From contig NZ_BMQA01000001.1 in the NCBI RefSeq assembly GCF_014647875.1, positions 248,001-312,000 on the forward strand: DNA of 64,000 bases. Reading direction: 5' to 3'. Positions 16,596 through 25,044 of this stretch are shown here, piece by piece. The position numbers and the translations under genes were made by a program. Every line of letters begins with the position of its first letter. Position 1 is the first letter of the stretch. Under the pieces are notes generated by a model. It made no database searches. It saw only the letters and a program-made list of their open reading frames with translations, and was not told the origin of the DNA. The DNA comes from Streptomyces brasiliensis (GTDB lineage Bacteria > Actinomycetota > Actinomycetes > Streptomycetales > Streptomycetaceae).

Positions 16596-16919
16596 TCAGG
16601 GCTGCTCCGGCGGGATGTCGACGGTGAGCCCGCCGAGTTCCTGCGTGACGCGGATCTGGCAGGACAGCCGGCTGGTGTCGCGCCGCTCGGCGACGGCCAG
16701 GTCGAGCAGGTCGTCCTCCATGTCGCCGGGCGGGCCGACGAGCGGCACGAACTCCTCGCGCACCCAGACGTGGCAGGTGGCGCAGGACTGGTTGCCGCCG
16801 CACTCCGCGACGATCCCGGGCACGCCGTTCTTCACGGCGGCCGCCATGACCGAGTCCCCGACCGTCGCATCGACGGTGTATTCGGGACCGTCACTGCCGA
16901 CGAAGATCACCTTGGGCAA
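16596..16919 (-). CDS. 2Fe-2S ferredoxin (adrenodoxin/putidaredoxin type)
   Basis: 107-residue ferredoxin with the vertebrate/ISC-type cysteine pattern [12 protein letters not shown] and a last Cys at RLSCQI. It resembles ferredoxins PuxB/ThcC that serve oxygenases. I place the start at a TTG (16919, [14 protein letters not shown]) because GAGAGGA lies about 10 bases upstream and homologous ferredoxins start there; a GTG three codons later is the alternative. It opens the Rieske operon, and the promoter has the shared operator at 16991-17009. Its probable reductase is the solitary gene at 5317-6588. Confidence 0.85.
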   Translation of the reverse strand: MPKVIFVGSDGPEYTVDATVGDSVMAAAVKNGVPGIVAECGGNQSCATCHVWVREEFVPLVGPPGDMEDDLLDLAVAERRDTSRLSCQIRVTQELGGLTVDIPPEQP

Positions 16920-16990
16920 GGTCCCTGTTTCCTCTCGCGATCGGCGGAATCCACTGCGAACGGGTACGCCGTCGGGCTCCATCCGTTCGG

Positions 16991-17009
16991 TGGTCTGTCC
17001 ATTAGACCA
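16991..17009. promoter_or_regulatory. Regulon operator site 3 (divergent ferredoxin/gpm promoter)
   Basis: TGGTCTGTCCATTAGACCA contains a perfect inverted repeat TGGTCT-N7-AGACCA. Read on the minus strand it becomes TGGTCTAATGGACAGACCA, matching the site at 11231-11250 at most positions. It lies 72 bases before the ferredoxin start and 53 before the mutase start. Confidence 0.55.
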
Positions 17010-17061
17010 GAATCCTGGAAGGGGGAACAAGAGATCGGACGCGGGGGCCACAATCGGCCGT

Positions 17062-17835
17062 ATGCGAACGCTGATCCTGCTGCGCCACGGTGAGAGCGCG
17101 TGGAACGCCCGCAACCTGTTCACCGGCTGGGCCGACGTCGGCCTCACGCCCCGGGGCGAGGAACAGGCCCGCGACAGCGGCCGGTTGCTGCGCGCCGCCG
17201 GGCTGCTGCCCGCCGCCGCGCACACCTCGGTCCTCACCCGGGCCGTGCGCAGCGCCACCCTCGCCCTGGAGGCGGCCGGCCGGTCCGGGATCCCGCTGAC
17301 CCGGGACTGGCGGCTCAACGAGCGGCACTACGGCGCCCTCCAGGGCCGGGACAAGAGCGATGTGCTGCGGGAGTACGGGGAGGAGCGGTTCCGGCTGTGG
17401 CGGCGTTCGTACGACGCGGCCCCGCCGCCCGCGACCGGTGCCGCGCACGCTCCGGCCACGCCGCCCGCCTCCGCCCCGGGCTCCGGCTCCGCCGACGATC
17501 CGGCGCTGCCCCGCACCGAGTCCCTGGCCGACGTCACCGCGCGGCTGCTGCCGTACTGGCACGACCACATCGCGCCCGGCCTGCGCGCAGGCCGGACCAC
17601 ACTGGTGGTCGCGCACAGCAACTCGCTGCGGGCACTGGTCGCCCACCTCGACGGGCTCGACCCGAAGGAGCTGCTGGACCTGAACATCCCCACGGCCATG
17701 CCGCTGCGCTACGACCTCGACGAACAGCTGAGGCCGCTCGTCCGGGGCGGCCGGTACCTGGACCCGGGGGCCGCCGCCGCGGCCGCGGCAGAGGTGGCGG
17801 ACGAAGGTCACCGATCATCGCGTTCGACTCGTTGA
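17062..17835 (+). CDS. 2,3-bisphosphoglycerate-dependent phosphoglycerate mutase family protein
   Basis: 257-residue histidine phosphatase-superfamily protein of the GpmA branch. The catalytic motif [20 protein letters not shown], the [13 protein letters not shown] segment and the second histidine in [12 protein letters not shown] are all present. A Pro/Ala-rich insert of about 30 residues follows SYDAAPP. No ribosome site is visible; a CACAAT box about 8 bases upstream suggests a leaderless transcript. Streptomyces have a housekeeping mutase elsewhere, so this copy, placed in the aromatic island behind a shared operator, is probably accessory, perhaps supporting flux from pyruvate/oxaloacetate into gluconeogenesis. 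That role is inference. Confidence 0.82.
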   Translation: MRTLILLRHGESAWNARNLFTGWADVGLTPRGEEQARDSGRLLRAAGLLPAAAHTSVLTRAVRSATLALEAAGRSGIPLTRDWRLNERHYGALQGRDKSDVLREYGEERFRLWRRSYDAAPPPATGAAHAPATPPASAPGSGSADDPALPRTESLADVTARLLPYWHDHIAPGLRAGRTTLVVAHSNSLRALVAHLDGLDPKELLDLNIPTAMPLRYDLDEQLRPLVRGGRYLDPGAAAAAAAEVADEGHRSSRSTR

Positions 17836-17848
17836 CGCCCTCAAGTGG

Positions 17849-17868
17849 TGGACTTATGGTTCTACCAA
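17849..17868 (+). promoter_or_regulatory. Regulon operator site 4 (cupin 1 promoter)
   Basis: TGGACTTATGGTTCTACCAA lies 64 bases before the cupin gene. The first 11 bases are identical to the site at 11231, and the core TGGT-TCT-ACCA is palindromic. It falls just past the mutase stop, showing the cupin-EutA pair has its own promoter. Confidence 0.6.
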
Positions 17869-17931
17869 TCCACCCCCTACGCCATGTCAGCGCAGGTCGT
17901 GTCGCCACAGCCGACCAGGAAGGGCCGTCAT

Positions 17932-19065
17932 ATGGCCAAGGATGCGATCGTCAACGACTCCCTGGCGGCGAAGTTCGCCACGGAGAAGGACTCCCCCTAC
18001 ACCCGCTGGGTCGCGGCCGAAGGGCTCGACATCATCGCCGCCCACTATGTGCCCGACCTGCGCACCGTCGAGCTGAAGCCCTGGGAACGGCGCGGCGGCC
18101 GGGGGGTGTTCATCAACCACGAGGCCACCCGCACGTCCAACGACTGCTACGTCTGCGAGATTCCGGCGGGCGGCACGCTCGCCCCGCAGCGGCAGCTGTT
18201 CGAGGAGATGGTGCTCATCCTCGAAGGCCAGGGCTCGACGAGGGTCTGGAACGACGCCGGCGCGTCGGTCACCTTCGAGTGGCAGGCCGGATCGATGTTC
18301 GCGATCCCGCTCAACGCCCACCACCAGCACTTCAACGGCTCCGGCCGAAAGGCGGCGCGGTTCGTCTCCTCGACGAACATGCCGCCTGTGATCAACCTGT
18401 ACGACGACCCGGAGTTCGTCTTCAACACCCCACACGACTTCCCGGACCGTTTCGACGGCGAGCCCGACTACTTCGCGCCCCGGGGCGAGCAGAAGGGCCT
18501 GCTCCTCGACACCAACTTCGTCGCGGACGCGGTCAACCTGCCGCTGATCGAGGCGAAGGAGCGCGGCGCGGGCGGCGGGCACATCCGCTTCGCGATGGCC
18601 AAGGGCTCGATGAACAGCCACATCTCACAGTTCCCGACCGCCACGTACAAGAAGGGCCACCGGCACGGCCCCGGCGCCCACGTCATCATCCTCTCCGGCG
18701 AGGGCTACAGCCTGATGTGGCCGGAGGGCGAGGAGCCGCGCCGCTACGAGTGGGGTCCGGGCACCCTGATCGTGCCGCCGAACATGTGGTTCCACCAGCA
18801 CTTCAACACCGGTACCGAGCCAGGCCGTTACCTCGCCTTCAAGCACGAGGTCGTGTCGGTCCGCAACGCACAGGGCGTGCCGAAGGCCTGGATCAGCCGG
18901 CGCATCGGCGGCGACCAGATCGACTACGCCGACGAGTCGCCGTACGTGCGCGAGACGTTCCGCGAGGCCCTGGCCAAGCACGGGATGCAGCCGCAGATGG
19001 ACGCCGTCTACGAGGCAGAGCTGGCCACGCTCCCGCCGAAGCCGGACCAGTCCGCCACCGCCTGA
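17932..19065 (+). CDS. Bicupin protein 1, candidate dioxygenase
   Basis: 377 residues with two cupin barrels. Cupin 1 (about residues 65-150) reads CEIPAGGTLAPQRQLFEEMV to PLNAHHQHFNG; the metal set is partly replaced (Q instead of the first His). Cupin 2 (about 230-310) keeps KKGHRHGPGAHVIILSGEGY and PPNMWFHQHFNTG, a full metal-binding set. This arrangement resembles gentisate-type extradiol dioxygenases, with only the C-terminal site active. AGGAAGGG lies 8 bases before the ATG. It is followed 29 bases later by the EutA-like reactivase, suggesting that the two work together. Some databases call similar cupins 'ethanolamine ammonia-lyase-activating', probably because of this neighbourhood. 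Ring cleavage is my inference. Confidence 0.75.
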   Translation: MAKDAIVNDSLAAKFATEKDSPYTRWVAAEGLDIIAAHYVPDLRTVELKPWERRGGRGVFINHEATRTSNDCYVCEIPAGGTLAPQRQLFEEMVLILEGQGSTRVWNDAGASVTFEWQAGSMFAIPLNAHHQHFNGSGRKAARFVSSTNMPPVINLYDDPEFVFNTPHDFPDRFDGEPDYFAPRGEQKGLLLDTNFVADAVNLPLIEAKERGAGGGHIRFAMAKGSMNSHISQFPTATYKKGHRHGPGAHVIILSGEGYSLMWPEGEEPRRYEWGPGTLIVPPNMWFHQHFNTGTEPGRYLAFKHEVVSVRNAQGVPKAWISRRIGGDQIDYADESPYVRETFREALAKHGMQPQMDAVYEAELATLPPKPDQSATA

Positions 19066-19094
19066 CCGAGTCGACGTCCGTAAGGAGCGGGACC

Positions 19095-20711
19095 GTGCGG
19101 CACGCCGGCACAGACAGTCACGACCACGGGGTGCGCACGGTGTACTCGGCGTACACCCCGGACCACGACCACGTACACGACGACGAGGCGCCGGGGGCGC
19201 TGGAGGACAACCCGATCTGGCGGCAGGACAACGTCACGCTGCACAGCGTCGGGATGGACATCGGCTCCTCCGGCACCCAGGTCGTCTTCTCGCGCCTGCA
19301 TCTGCGGCGCATCGGTGAGGATCTGACGAGCCGCTATCTGGTGGTGCGCAGGGAGACGCTGCACCGCTCACCGGTCGAGCTCACGCCGTACACGAGCGAC
19401 GAGTTCATCGACGCGGCCGCGCTCGGCACGATCATCGACACCGCGTACCGCGAGGCGGCGGTGGACCCGGCCGACGTGGACACCGGTGTCGTCATCCTCA
19501 CCGGCGAGGCGCTGCGTCGCCGCAACGCGGAGGCGATCGCGGGCGTCCTGGCCGAACGCGGGGGCGAGTTGGTCACCGCCACCGCCGGCCACCACATGGA
19601 GGCCATGCTCGCGGCCTACGGCTCGGGCGCGGCGAAGACGTCGTACGACACCGGGCGGCGCGTCCTCACCGTCGACATCGGCGGTGGGACCACGAAGTTC
19701 GCCGTGCTGGACGCGGGCCGGGTCACGGCGACGGCCGCGCTGCACGTCGGCGGCCGGCTGCAGGTGGTCGACGACGGCGGGCGCATCGTGCGGCTCGATC
19801 CGGCGGGCGGCGCGCACGCGGCACGCGCCGGGTTCACCTGGAGGGCAGGGGACACGGTCCTCGGGTCAGAACTGGACCGGGTTGCGGAGTCGATGGCGGA
19901 CGTGATCGTGGCAGCGCTCACCGCCGATCCGCTCCCCGCGCACGTCCGCGCGTTGTACCTCACCGAGCCCTTGCCGGACCTGAGCGGGATCGACGGGGTG
20001 ATGTTCTCGGGCGGGGTCGCGGAGTACGTGTACGGGCGCGAGGAGGCCGACTTCGGAGACCTGGGCCGCCGGCTCGGCCGGACGCTGCGGCGGCGGCTGG
20101 ACGGCGGTGCGCTGCCCTTCCGGCTGCTGCCGGCGGGCGAGTGCATCCGCGCGACGGCGCTGGGCGCCTCCGAGTACAGCGTGCAGCTCAGCGGGAACAC
20201 GGGCTGCATCACCGATCCCGGTGCCCTGCTGCCGCGCCGCAGCCTCCAGGTCGTGAGACCGGTCTACGAGCTGGGCGCGACGGTGGACGCTCGGGCGGTC
20301 GAGGAGGCGATCCGCCGACGGCTGGTCGCGCTCGACGTGGCGGCGAGCGACACGGACGTCGTGCTGGCCCTCACGTGGAGCGGCCCGCCGAGCCATGCGC
20401 GGCTGCTGCCGTTCGCCCGTGGTGTCCGGGACGCGCTCGCCGAGCGGACCGCGCGTGGGCGGCCGTTGTACGTCGTGCTCGACGGGGACGTGGCGCTCAC
20501 GCTCGGCCGGCTGCTGCGCGAGGAGCTGGACGTCACCGCGGACCTGCTCGTCGTCGACGGGATCGCGCTGCACGACTTCGACTATGTCGACATCGGCCGG
20601 GTGCGCTTCCCGTCGAACACGGTGCCGGTGACGATCAAGTCCCTCGTCTTCGGACCCGACCCCGGCCACGGTGCACCGTCCCCGTACACGGCACCCGCGT
20701 CACAGGTGTGA
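19095..20711 (+). CDS. EutA-like reactivating ATPase (ASKHA fold) without EutBC
   Basis: 538 residues. The actin/Hsp70-like ATPase core shows phosphate-1 motif VGMDIGSSGTQVVFSRL, phosphate-2 motif VLTVDIGGGTTKFAVLDAG and the adenosine motif GVMFSGGVAEYVYG, all as in EutA, the ATP-dependent reactivase of B12-dependent ethanolamine ammonia-lyase. An N-terminal extension of ~50 residues is rich in His/Asp (HDHGVR, DHDHVHDDE) and may bind metal. The GTG at 19095 has AAGGAG 8 bases upstream. No eutB, eutC, cobalamin riboswitch or B12 enzyme is nearby; the immediate neighbour is a cupin. It could strip an inactivated metal or product from that dioxygenase. Function on a non-B12 client is a hypothesis; the family assignment is firm. 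Confidence 0.85.
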   Translation: MRHAGTDSHDHGVRTVYSAYTPDHDHVHDDEAPGALEDNPIWRQDNVTLHSVGMDIGSSGTQVVFSRLHLRRIGEDLTSRYLVVRRETLHRSPVELTPYTSDEFIDAAALGTIIDTAYREAAVDPADVDTGVVILTGEALRRRNAEAIAGVLAERGGELVTATAGHHMEAMLAAYGSGAAKTSYDTGRRVLTVDIGGGTTKFAVLDAGRVTATAALHVGGRLQVVDDGGRIVRLDPAGGAHAARAGFTWRAGDTVLGSELDRVAESMADVIVAALTADPLPAHVRALYLTEPLPDLSGIDGVMFSGGVAEYVYGREEADFGDLGRRLGRTLRRRLDGGALPFRLLPAGECIRATALGASEYSVQLSGNTGCITDPGALLPRRSLQVVRPVYELGATVDARAVEEAIRRRLVALDVAASDTDVVLALTWSGPPSHARLLPFARGVRDALAERTARGRPLYVVLDGDVALTLGRLLREELDVTADLLVVDGIALHDFDYVDIGRVRFPSNTVPVTIKSLVFGPDPGHGAPSPYTAPASQV

Positions 20712-20757
20712 ACCGTGGCGCCCCTGGCCGGTAACGATAGGGTAAATCTCTCGTCCG

Positions 20758-20777
20758 ATGGTTAGACCATAAGACCG
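20758..20777 (-). promoter_or_regulatory. Regulon operator site 5 (ABC transporter operon)
   Basis: On the minus strand this reads CGGTCTTATGGTCTAACCAT, differing from the 11231 site only at the first base and at the two A/T positions. The core ATGGTTAGACCAT (20758-20770) is palindromic. It lies in the 237-base gap between the EutA-like gene and the first binding protein; the rest of the gap is a GC-rich leader with no gene. Confidence 0.6.
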
Positions 20778-20948
20778 AACCTGCTGTTTCATGCAGGAAC
20801 CCCGGCACACGGACGGACGCGAACCGCACCCGCTCGTCGACCCGCCGACGGCTCCCCTCCCCCCTCGTCGGCGGGATCGCACCCTCCCCCACGCTCCGTG
20901 CCCTTCCGTCCGCCCCGCGAGCCATCCGCCTCGTCCAAGGAGTGTGCG

Positions 20949-22055
20949 ATGCGTCAAGGTGCTCTCCCCGCCGGCCTGCTGGCCGGCGGTCTTCTCCTCA
21001 CCGCCTGCGGCGGCTCGCCCACCACGGCGGGCACGGCCGGATCCGCTCCCGACAAGAACCCCTACGCCGCCTACGAGTCCCTCACCGGCCAGGACCGCAC
21101 CGACAAGCTGCTGGCCGACGCCAAGAAGGAGGGCGGCACGCTCGACCTCTACACCTCGAACACCGACATCCAGGACCTCGTCGACGGCTTCGAGAAGGCC
21201 TACCCCGGCATCAAGGTCCAGGCCTTCCGGGCCAATTCGGAGACCGTCCTCCAGCGCGCTCTCCAGGAGAACCAGGCGAACAAGCCGCAGAACGACGTCA
21301 TCGACACCAACGACCTCGAACTGCGGGCCCTCGACTCCCAGCACCTGCTGCACGCCTACCAGGGCTCCGCGCTCGACGGCCTGAAGGACGCGGCCAAGGG
21401 CCTGGGCGGCTGGACGGCGGAGCGGTTCAACGCCTTCGTCGTCGGCTGGAACACCAACCAGGTCAAGAAGGGCCAGGAGCCCAAGGACTTCGCGGACTTC
21501 GCCGACCCCAAGTGGAAGGGCAAGCTCTCCGTCGAGGTCGGCGACTGGGACTGGTACGCGTCGATGCACACGTACCTCACCGACGAGAAGGGCATGAGCG
21601 CGGCGGACGTCGACGCGCTCTTCGCGAAGATCGCCCGCAACGTCAAGGTCACCAAGGGCCACACCGTGCAAGGAGAACTGCTCAGCGCGGGCCAGTTCGC
21701 CGTGGCCCTGTCGGTCTACAGCCACACCGTCGACAAGGCGGCGAAGAAGGGCGCGCCCGTGGCCTGGCGGCCCGCGGTCGGGCCGGTGATCCTGCGCCCC
21801 AACGGCATCGCCCTGATGGCCCGTCCGCGCCATCCCGCGGCTGCGCTGCTGTGGACCGACTGGGTCCTCACCGCAGGGCAGAAGGTCATCGCCGAGTCCC
21901 TGCGGATCCCGGCGGCCAAGAGCGTGCCCGGCTTCAAGGACCCGATCCCGCCGGGCACGACCACCTACGCCCTCTCCAAGTCGGCCGAGACCGACACCAA
22001 GAAGTGGAACGCCGCCTACGACGCCCTGCTGCGCGGCGTCCCGGCAGCGGGCTGA
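20949..22055 (+). CDS. ABC transporter substrate-binding lipoprotein 1
   Basis: 368-residue extracellular solute-binding protein of the Fe(III)/thiamine/putrescine-type (family 1) group. A lipoprotein signal peptide ends at the lipobox LLLTACGG, so it is anchored to the outer face of the membrane. The mature part begins near TLDLYTSNTDIQDLVDGFEK, then TVLQRALQENQANKPQNDVI, typical of AfuA/FbpA relatives. The Tyr pair that binds ferric iron in FbpA is not evident. Together with the cluster this suggests an organic acid or its metal complex as ligand rather than free iron. AAGGAG precedes the ATG. It is the first gene of a seven-gene operon. Confidence 0.82.
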   Translation: MRQGALPAGLLAGGLLLTACGGSPTTAGTAGSAPDKNPYAAYESLTGQDRTDKLLADAKKEGGTLDLYTSNTDIQDLVDGFEKAYPGIKVQAFRANSETVLQRALQENQANKPQNDVIDTNDLELRALDSQHLLHAYQGSALDGLKDAAKGLGGWTAERFNAFVVGWNTNQVKKGQEPKDFADFADPKWKGKLSVEVGDWDWYASMHTYLTDEKGMSAADVDALFAKIARNVKVTKGHTVQGELLSAGQFAVALSVYSHTVDKAAKKGAPVAWRPAVGPVILRPNGIALMARPRHPAAALLWTDWVLTAGQKVIAESLRIPAAKSVPGFKDPIPPGTTTYALSKSAETDTKKWNAAYDALLRGVPAAG

Positions 22056-22095
22056 GCACGACCCCCTTTTCGCATCTCTTCCAGGAGAGCACCGC

Positions 22096-23214
22096 ATGAG
22101 GACCCGTAACACCACCCTCGCCCTGGCCGGACTGCTGGTCACGGCCGTCACCGCCGGCTGCGGGGGTGCGGTCACCACCGCGTCCAGCGGCAGCAACGGC
22201 AAGGCGGACGGCGTCTACCAGCAGATCGCCGACCTCCCCAAGGACCAGCAGCGTGCGAAGGCCGAGGAGCTGGCCAAGAAGGAGGGCAGAACCCTCTCCC
22301 TCTACACGTCGATGACCGCGGACATCGCGACGCCGGTCGCACAGGCCTTCGAGAAGAAGTACGGCATCCACGTCAGCGTCTTCCGCGGCAACTCCGAGAC
22401 GGTGCTCCAGCGCGCCCTCCAGGAAGAGCAGGCCGGGAAGGCGGGCGCCGACGCGGTGGAGACCAACTTCCTCGAGATGACGGCCCTGTCCGACAACCAC
22501 TACCTGGTGCCGTTCAACGGCTCGGCCGTCGACGAGGTCGAGCCGGCCGCCAAGTTCCAGGACTGGACCGCCAGTCGGCTCAACGTGTTCCAGCCCGCCT
22601 GGAACACCGATCTGATCAAGGCGGGCGACGAGCCGCACAGCTGGGAGGACCTGGCCCTGCCCAAGTACAAGGGCAAGCTGACCCTGGAGGTCAGCGACAG
22701 CGACTGGTTCGAGAACGTCACCAAGTACTGGCTGAGCCACGGCAAGAGCCAGTCCGAGGTGGACCAGCTGTGGAAGGGCATCGTCGCCAACGCCAAGGTC
22801 GCCAAGGGCCACACGACGATGATGCAGTTCCTCACCGCCGGCCAGACCCCGATGGAGGCGATGAACTACACCTACATCACCGACCGGGCCGCCCAGCAGG
22901 GCGCCCCCGTCACCCACCTGCCCCCGGACGGCGTCTCGAAGATCCCCGCCTTCCCGCGCCCCAACGGCGTCGGCATGATCAAGGGCGCCCAGCACCCGGC
23001 CGCCGCCTGGCTGTTCTACGACTGGCTGCTCACCGACGGCCAGCAGGAACTGGTCAAGCTCGGGCTCACCCCGTCGACGAAGGTCCCCGGCGACAAGAGC
23101 CTCAAGGGCATCACCCTCGTCCCCTTCGACGTGGCGGGCCTCAGCAAGAACGGCGACGCCTGGGACAAGAAGTACGACGCGCTGCTGCGCGGTGTCGCCG
23201 ACGTGGAGAAGTGA
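22096..23214 (+). CDS. ABC transporter substrate-binding lipoprotein 2
   Basis: 372 residues, paralogous to the preceding product (shared LSLYTSMTADIATPVAQAFE and SETVLQRALQEEQAGK). The lipobox is VTAGCGG. The C-terminal domain has FPRPNGVGMIKGAQHPAAAW. Having two different binding lipoproteins before a single permease implies that the transporter accepts two related ligands, or one ligand in two forms. The gap to gene 1 is 40 bases and to the permease 6 bases. Ribosome site CAGGAG lies upstream of the ATG. Confidence 0.82.
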   Translation: MRTRNTTLALAGLLVTAVTAGCGGAVTTASSGSNGKADGVYQQIADLPKDQQRAKAEELAKKEGRTLSLYTSMTADIATPVAQAFEKKYGIHVSVFRGNSETVLQRALQEEQAGKAGADAVETNFLEMTALSDNHYLVPFNGSAVDEVEPAAKFQDWTASRLNVFQPAWNTDLIKAGDEPHSWEDLALPKYKGKLTLEVSDSDWFENVTKYWLSHGKSQSEVDQLWKGIVANAKVAKGHTTMMQFLTAGQTPMEAMNYTYITDRAAQQGAPVTHLPPDGVSKIPAFPRPNGVGMIKGAQHPAAAWLFYDWLLTDGQQELVKLGLTPSTKVPGDKSLKGITLVPFDVAGLSKNGDAWDKKYDALLRGVADVEK

Positions 23215-23220
23215 CCGCCC

Positions 23221-25026
23221 ATGACCGTCGTACCCGCTCCCACCACCTCCCGTGACGACGGGCCCGGCTCCGGGCACGGCGTCGCGCCACCGCCCCGCGG
23301 CGCCGCGGCGGGCGCCCGGCTCCTGCGGCTGCTGCGCCGGCCACTGTCCCTCCAGGGCCTCCTCGTCGGCGGCGCGGTCGTCGTCGTGGGTTATCTGGCC
23401 GTGGTGCCGCTCGGCTATCTGATCCACGACACGTTCCTGAGCGCCGACGGCCGGGGCGTCTCCTTCGCCGCGTTCTCCCGGGCCTACGGCGGCAACTCGC
23501 AGTCCGGCGAGATGCTGCTCAACTCCCTGTGGTTCGCCCTGGGTTCCGCCGCGCTCGCACTGGTCCTCGGCACGAGTCTGGCGTACATCCAGGTGCGCAC
23601 GGACACGCCGTTCAAGGGCCTGTTCTTCGCTGCGTCGCTGGTGCCGCTGATCGTGCCGGGCATCCTCTACGCCACCTCGTGGATCTTCCTCGGCGACCCG
23701 TCCAGCGGGATTCTCAACTCCCTCGTGTTCAAGCCCCTGTTCGGCTCCAGTCCGGTCAACATCTACAGCGTCTGGGGCATGATCTGGGTGCAGGGGCTGC
23801 ATCTGGCCCCGGTCGCCTTCCTGCTCATGGTGGCCGCGTTCCGCGCGATGGACCCCTCCCTCGAGGAGTCCGCCGCCATGTCGGGCGCGTCCCGGCTGAC
23901 CGTGCTGCGCCGGGTGACCGTCCCACTGCTGCGCCCGGCGATGATCTCCGGGGCATTGCTGATGTTCGTGCAGTCGCTGGAGAGCTTCGAGGTGCCGGGC
24001 CTGCTCGGGCTGCAGAACGGCATCTACGTGTTCACCAGCCGGATCTACTTCGTGCTGCGGGCCTACCCGATCGACTACGGCGCGGCCGGCGCCTACGCCA
24101 TCGGGCTGCTGCTGATCGCGGCGGCGGGCGTGCTGTTCTCCAGCTGGCTGCAGCGCTCCTCGCGCAACTTCCAGACGGTGACCGGAAAGGCGTTCCGGCC
24201 GCGTCCGGTCGAGCTCGGCCGGGCCCGGCCGTTCGTCGGCGCCGGCGTGATCCTCTACTTCCTGATCACGGTGGTGCTGCCGGTCGCCGTCCTGGTCTAC
24301 GCGTCCCTGCTCAAGTACTACGCGGCGCCCAGCAGCAAGACGCTCAGCCAGATGACGTTCGCCAACTACCGCACGGTGTGGCACCAGCCTTTGGCGTTCA
24401 CCGCGCTGAAGAACTCCCTCATCGTCGGCATCGGCGCGGCGACCGCGGTGATGGTCCTGACCTCGATCGTCTCCTGGGTCGTGCTGCGCACCAGGGCACG
24501 CGGGCGGCGGCTCCTCGACCTGCTCGCGTTCACCCCGATCGTGATCCCCGGGCTGGTCCTCGGCCTCGCGCTGTCCTTCGTCTATCTGCGCACCCCGCTG
24601 CCGATCTACGGCACGCTGCTGATCCTGCTGATCTCGTACTGCACCCGCTATCTGCCGTACGGCATGCGCTACGCCTCGTCGGCGATGGCGCAGATGTCCC
24701 CGGAGCTGGAGGAGTCGGCCGCGGTGAACGGCGCCTCGTGGTTCCAGACCTTCCGCCGGGTGCTGCTGCCGCTGATGAGCGGCGGCATCCTGGCCGGCTG
24801 GGTCTACATCCTCGTCGTGTCCTTCCGCGAGCTGTCCAGCACGATCCTGCTGTACAGCCCCGGCAAGGAGGTGTTGTCGGTGCTGATCTGGGAGCAGTTC
24901 GAGAACGGCCAGTTCACCACGCTCGCCGCCCTGGGCGTCTGCATGGTCGTCCTGCTCTTCCTCCTCGTCTCCGTTGCCTACCGCTTCGGCGCCCGCTTCG
25001 GGCTGCAGAACGACTCCGCGAACTGA
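23221..25026 (+). CDS. ABC transporter permease, two-domain FbpB/ThiP type
   Basis: 601-residue inner-membrane permease formed by two fused BPD-transporter halves, each with about six membrane helices. EAA-loop motifs are visible in each half: SLEESAAMSGASRLTVLRRV around residue 220 and ELEESAAVNGASWFQTFRRV near residue 500. The first helix is LLVGGAVVVVGYLAVVPLGY. Fusion of both halves is typical of iron(III)/thiamine family importers. It starts 6 bases after binding protein 2 and ends 18 bases before the ATPase gene. Confidence 0.88.
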   Translation: MTVVPAPTTSRDDGPGSGHGVAPPPRGAAAGARLLRLLRRPLSLQGLLVGGAVVVVGYLAVVPLGYLIHDTFLSADGRGVSFAAFSRAYGGNSQSGEMLLNSLWFALGSAALALVLGTSLAYIQVRTDTPFKGLFFAASLVPLIVPGILYATSWIFLGDPSSGILNSLVFKPLFGSSPVNIYSVWGMIWVQGLHLAPVAFLLMVAAFRAMDPSLEESAAMSGASRLTVLRRVTVPLLRPAMISGALLMFVQSLESFEVPGLLGLQNGIYVFTSRIYFVLRAYPIDYGAAGAYAIGLLLIAAAGVLFSSWLQRSSRNFQTVTGKAFRPRPVELGRARPFVGAGVILYFLITVVLPVAVLVYASLLKYYAAPSSKTLSQMTFANYRTVWHQPLAFTALKNSLIVGIGAATAVMVLTSIVSWVVLRTRARGRRLLDLLAFTPIVIPGLVLGLALSFVYLRTPLPIYGTLLILLISYCTRYLPYGMRYASSAMAQMSPELEESAAVNGASWFQTFRRVLLPLMSGGILAGWVYILVVSFRELSSTILLYSPGKEVLSVLIWEQFENGQFTTLAALGVCMVVLLFLLVSVAYRFGARFGLQNDSAN

Positions 25027-25044
25027 TCGAAGGGACCCTCAGCG

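Noticed and set aside
19095..20711. Ethanolamine utilisation locus
   Set aside because: Only the EutA-like protein is present. There is no EutB/EutC, no B12 riboswitch and no acetaldehyde dehydrogenase.
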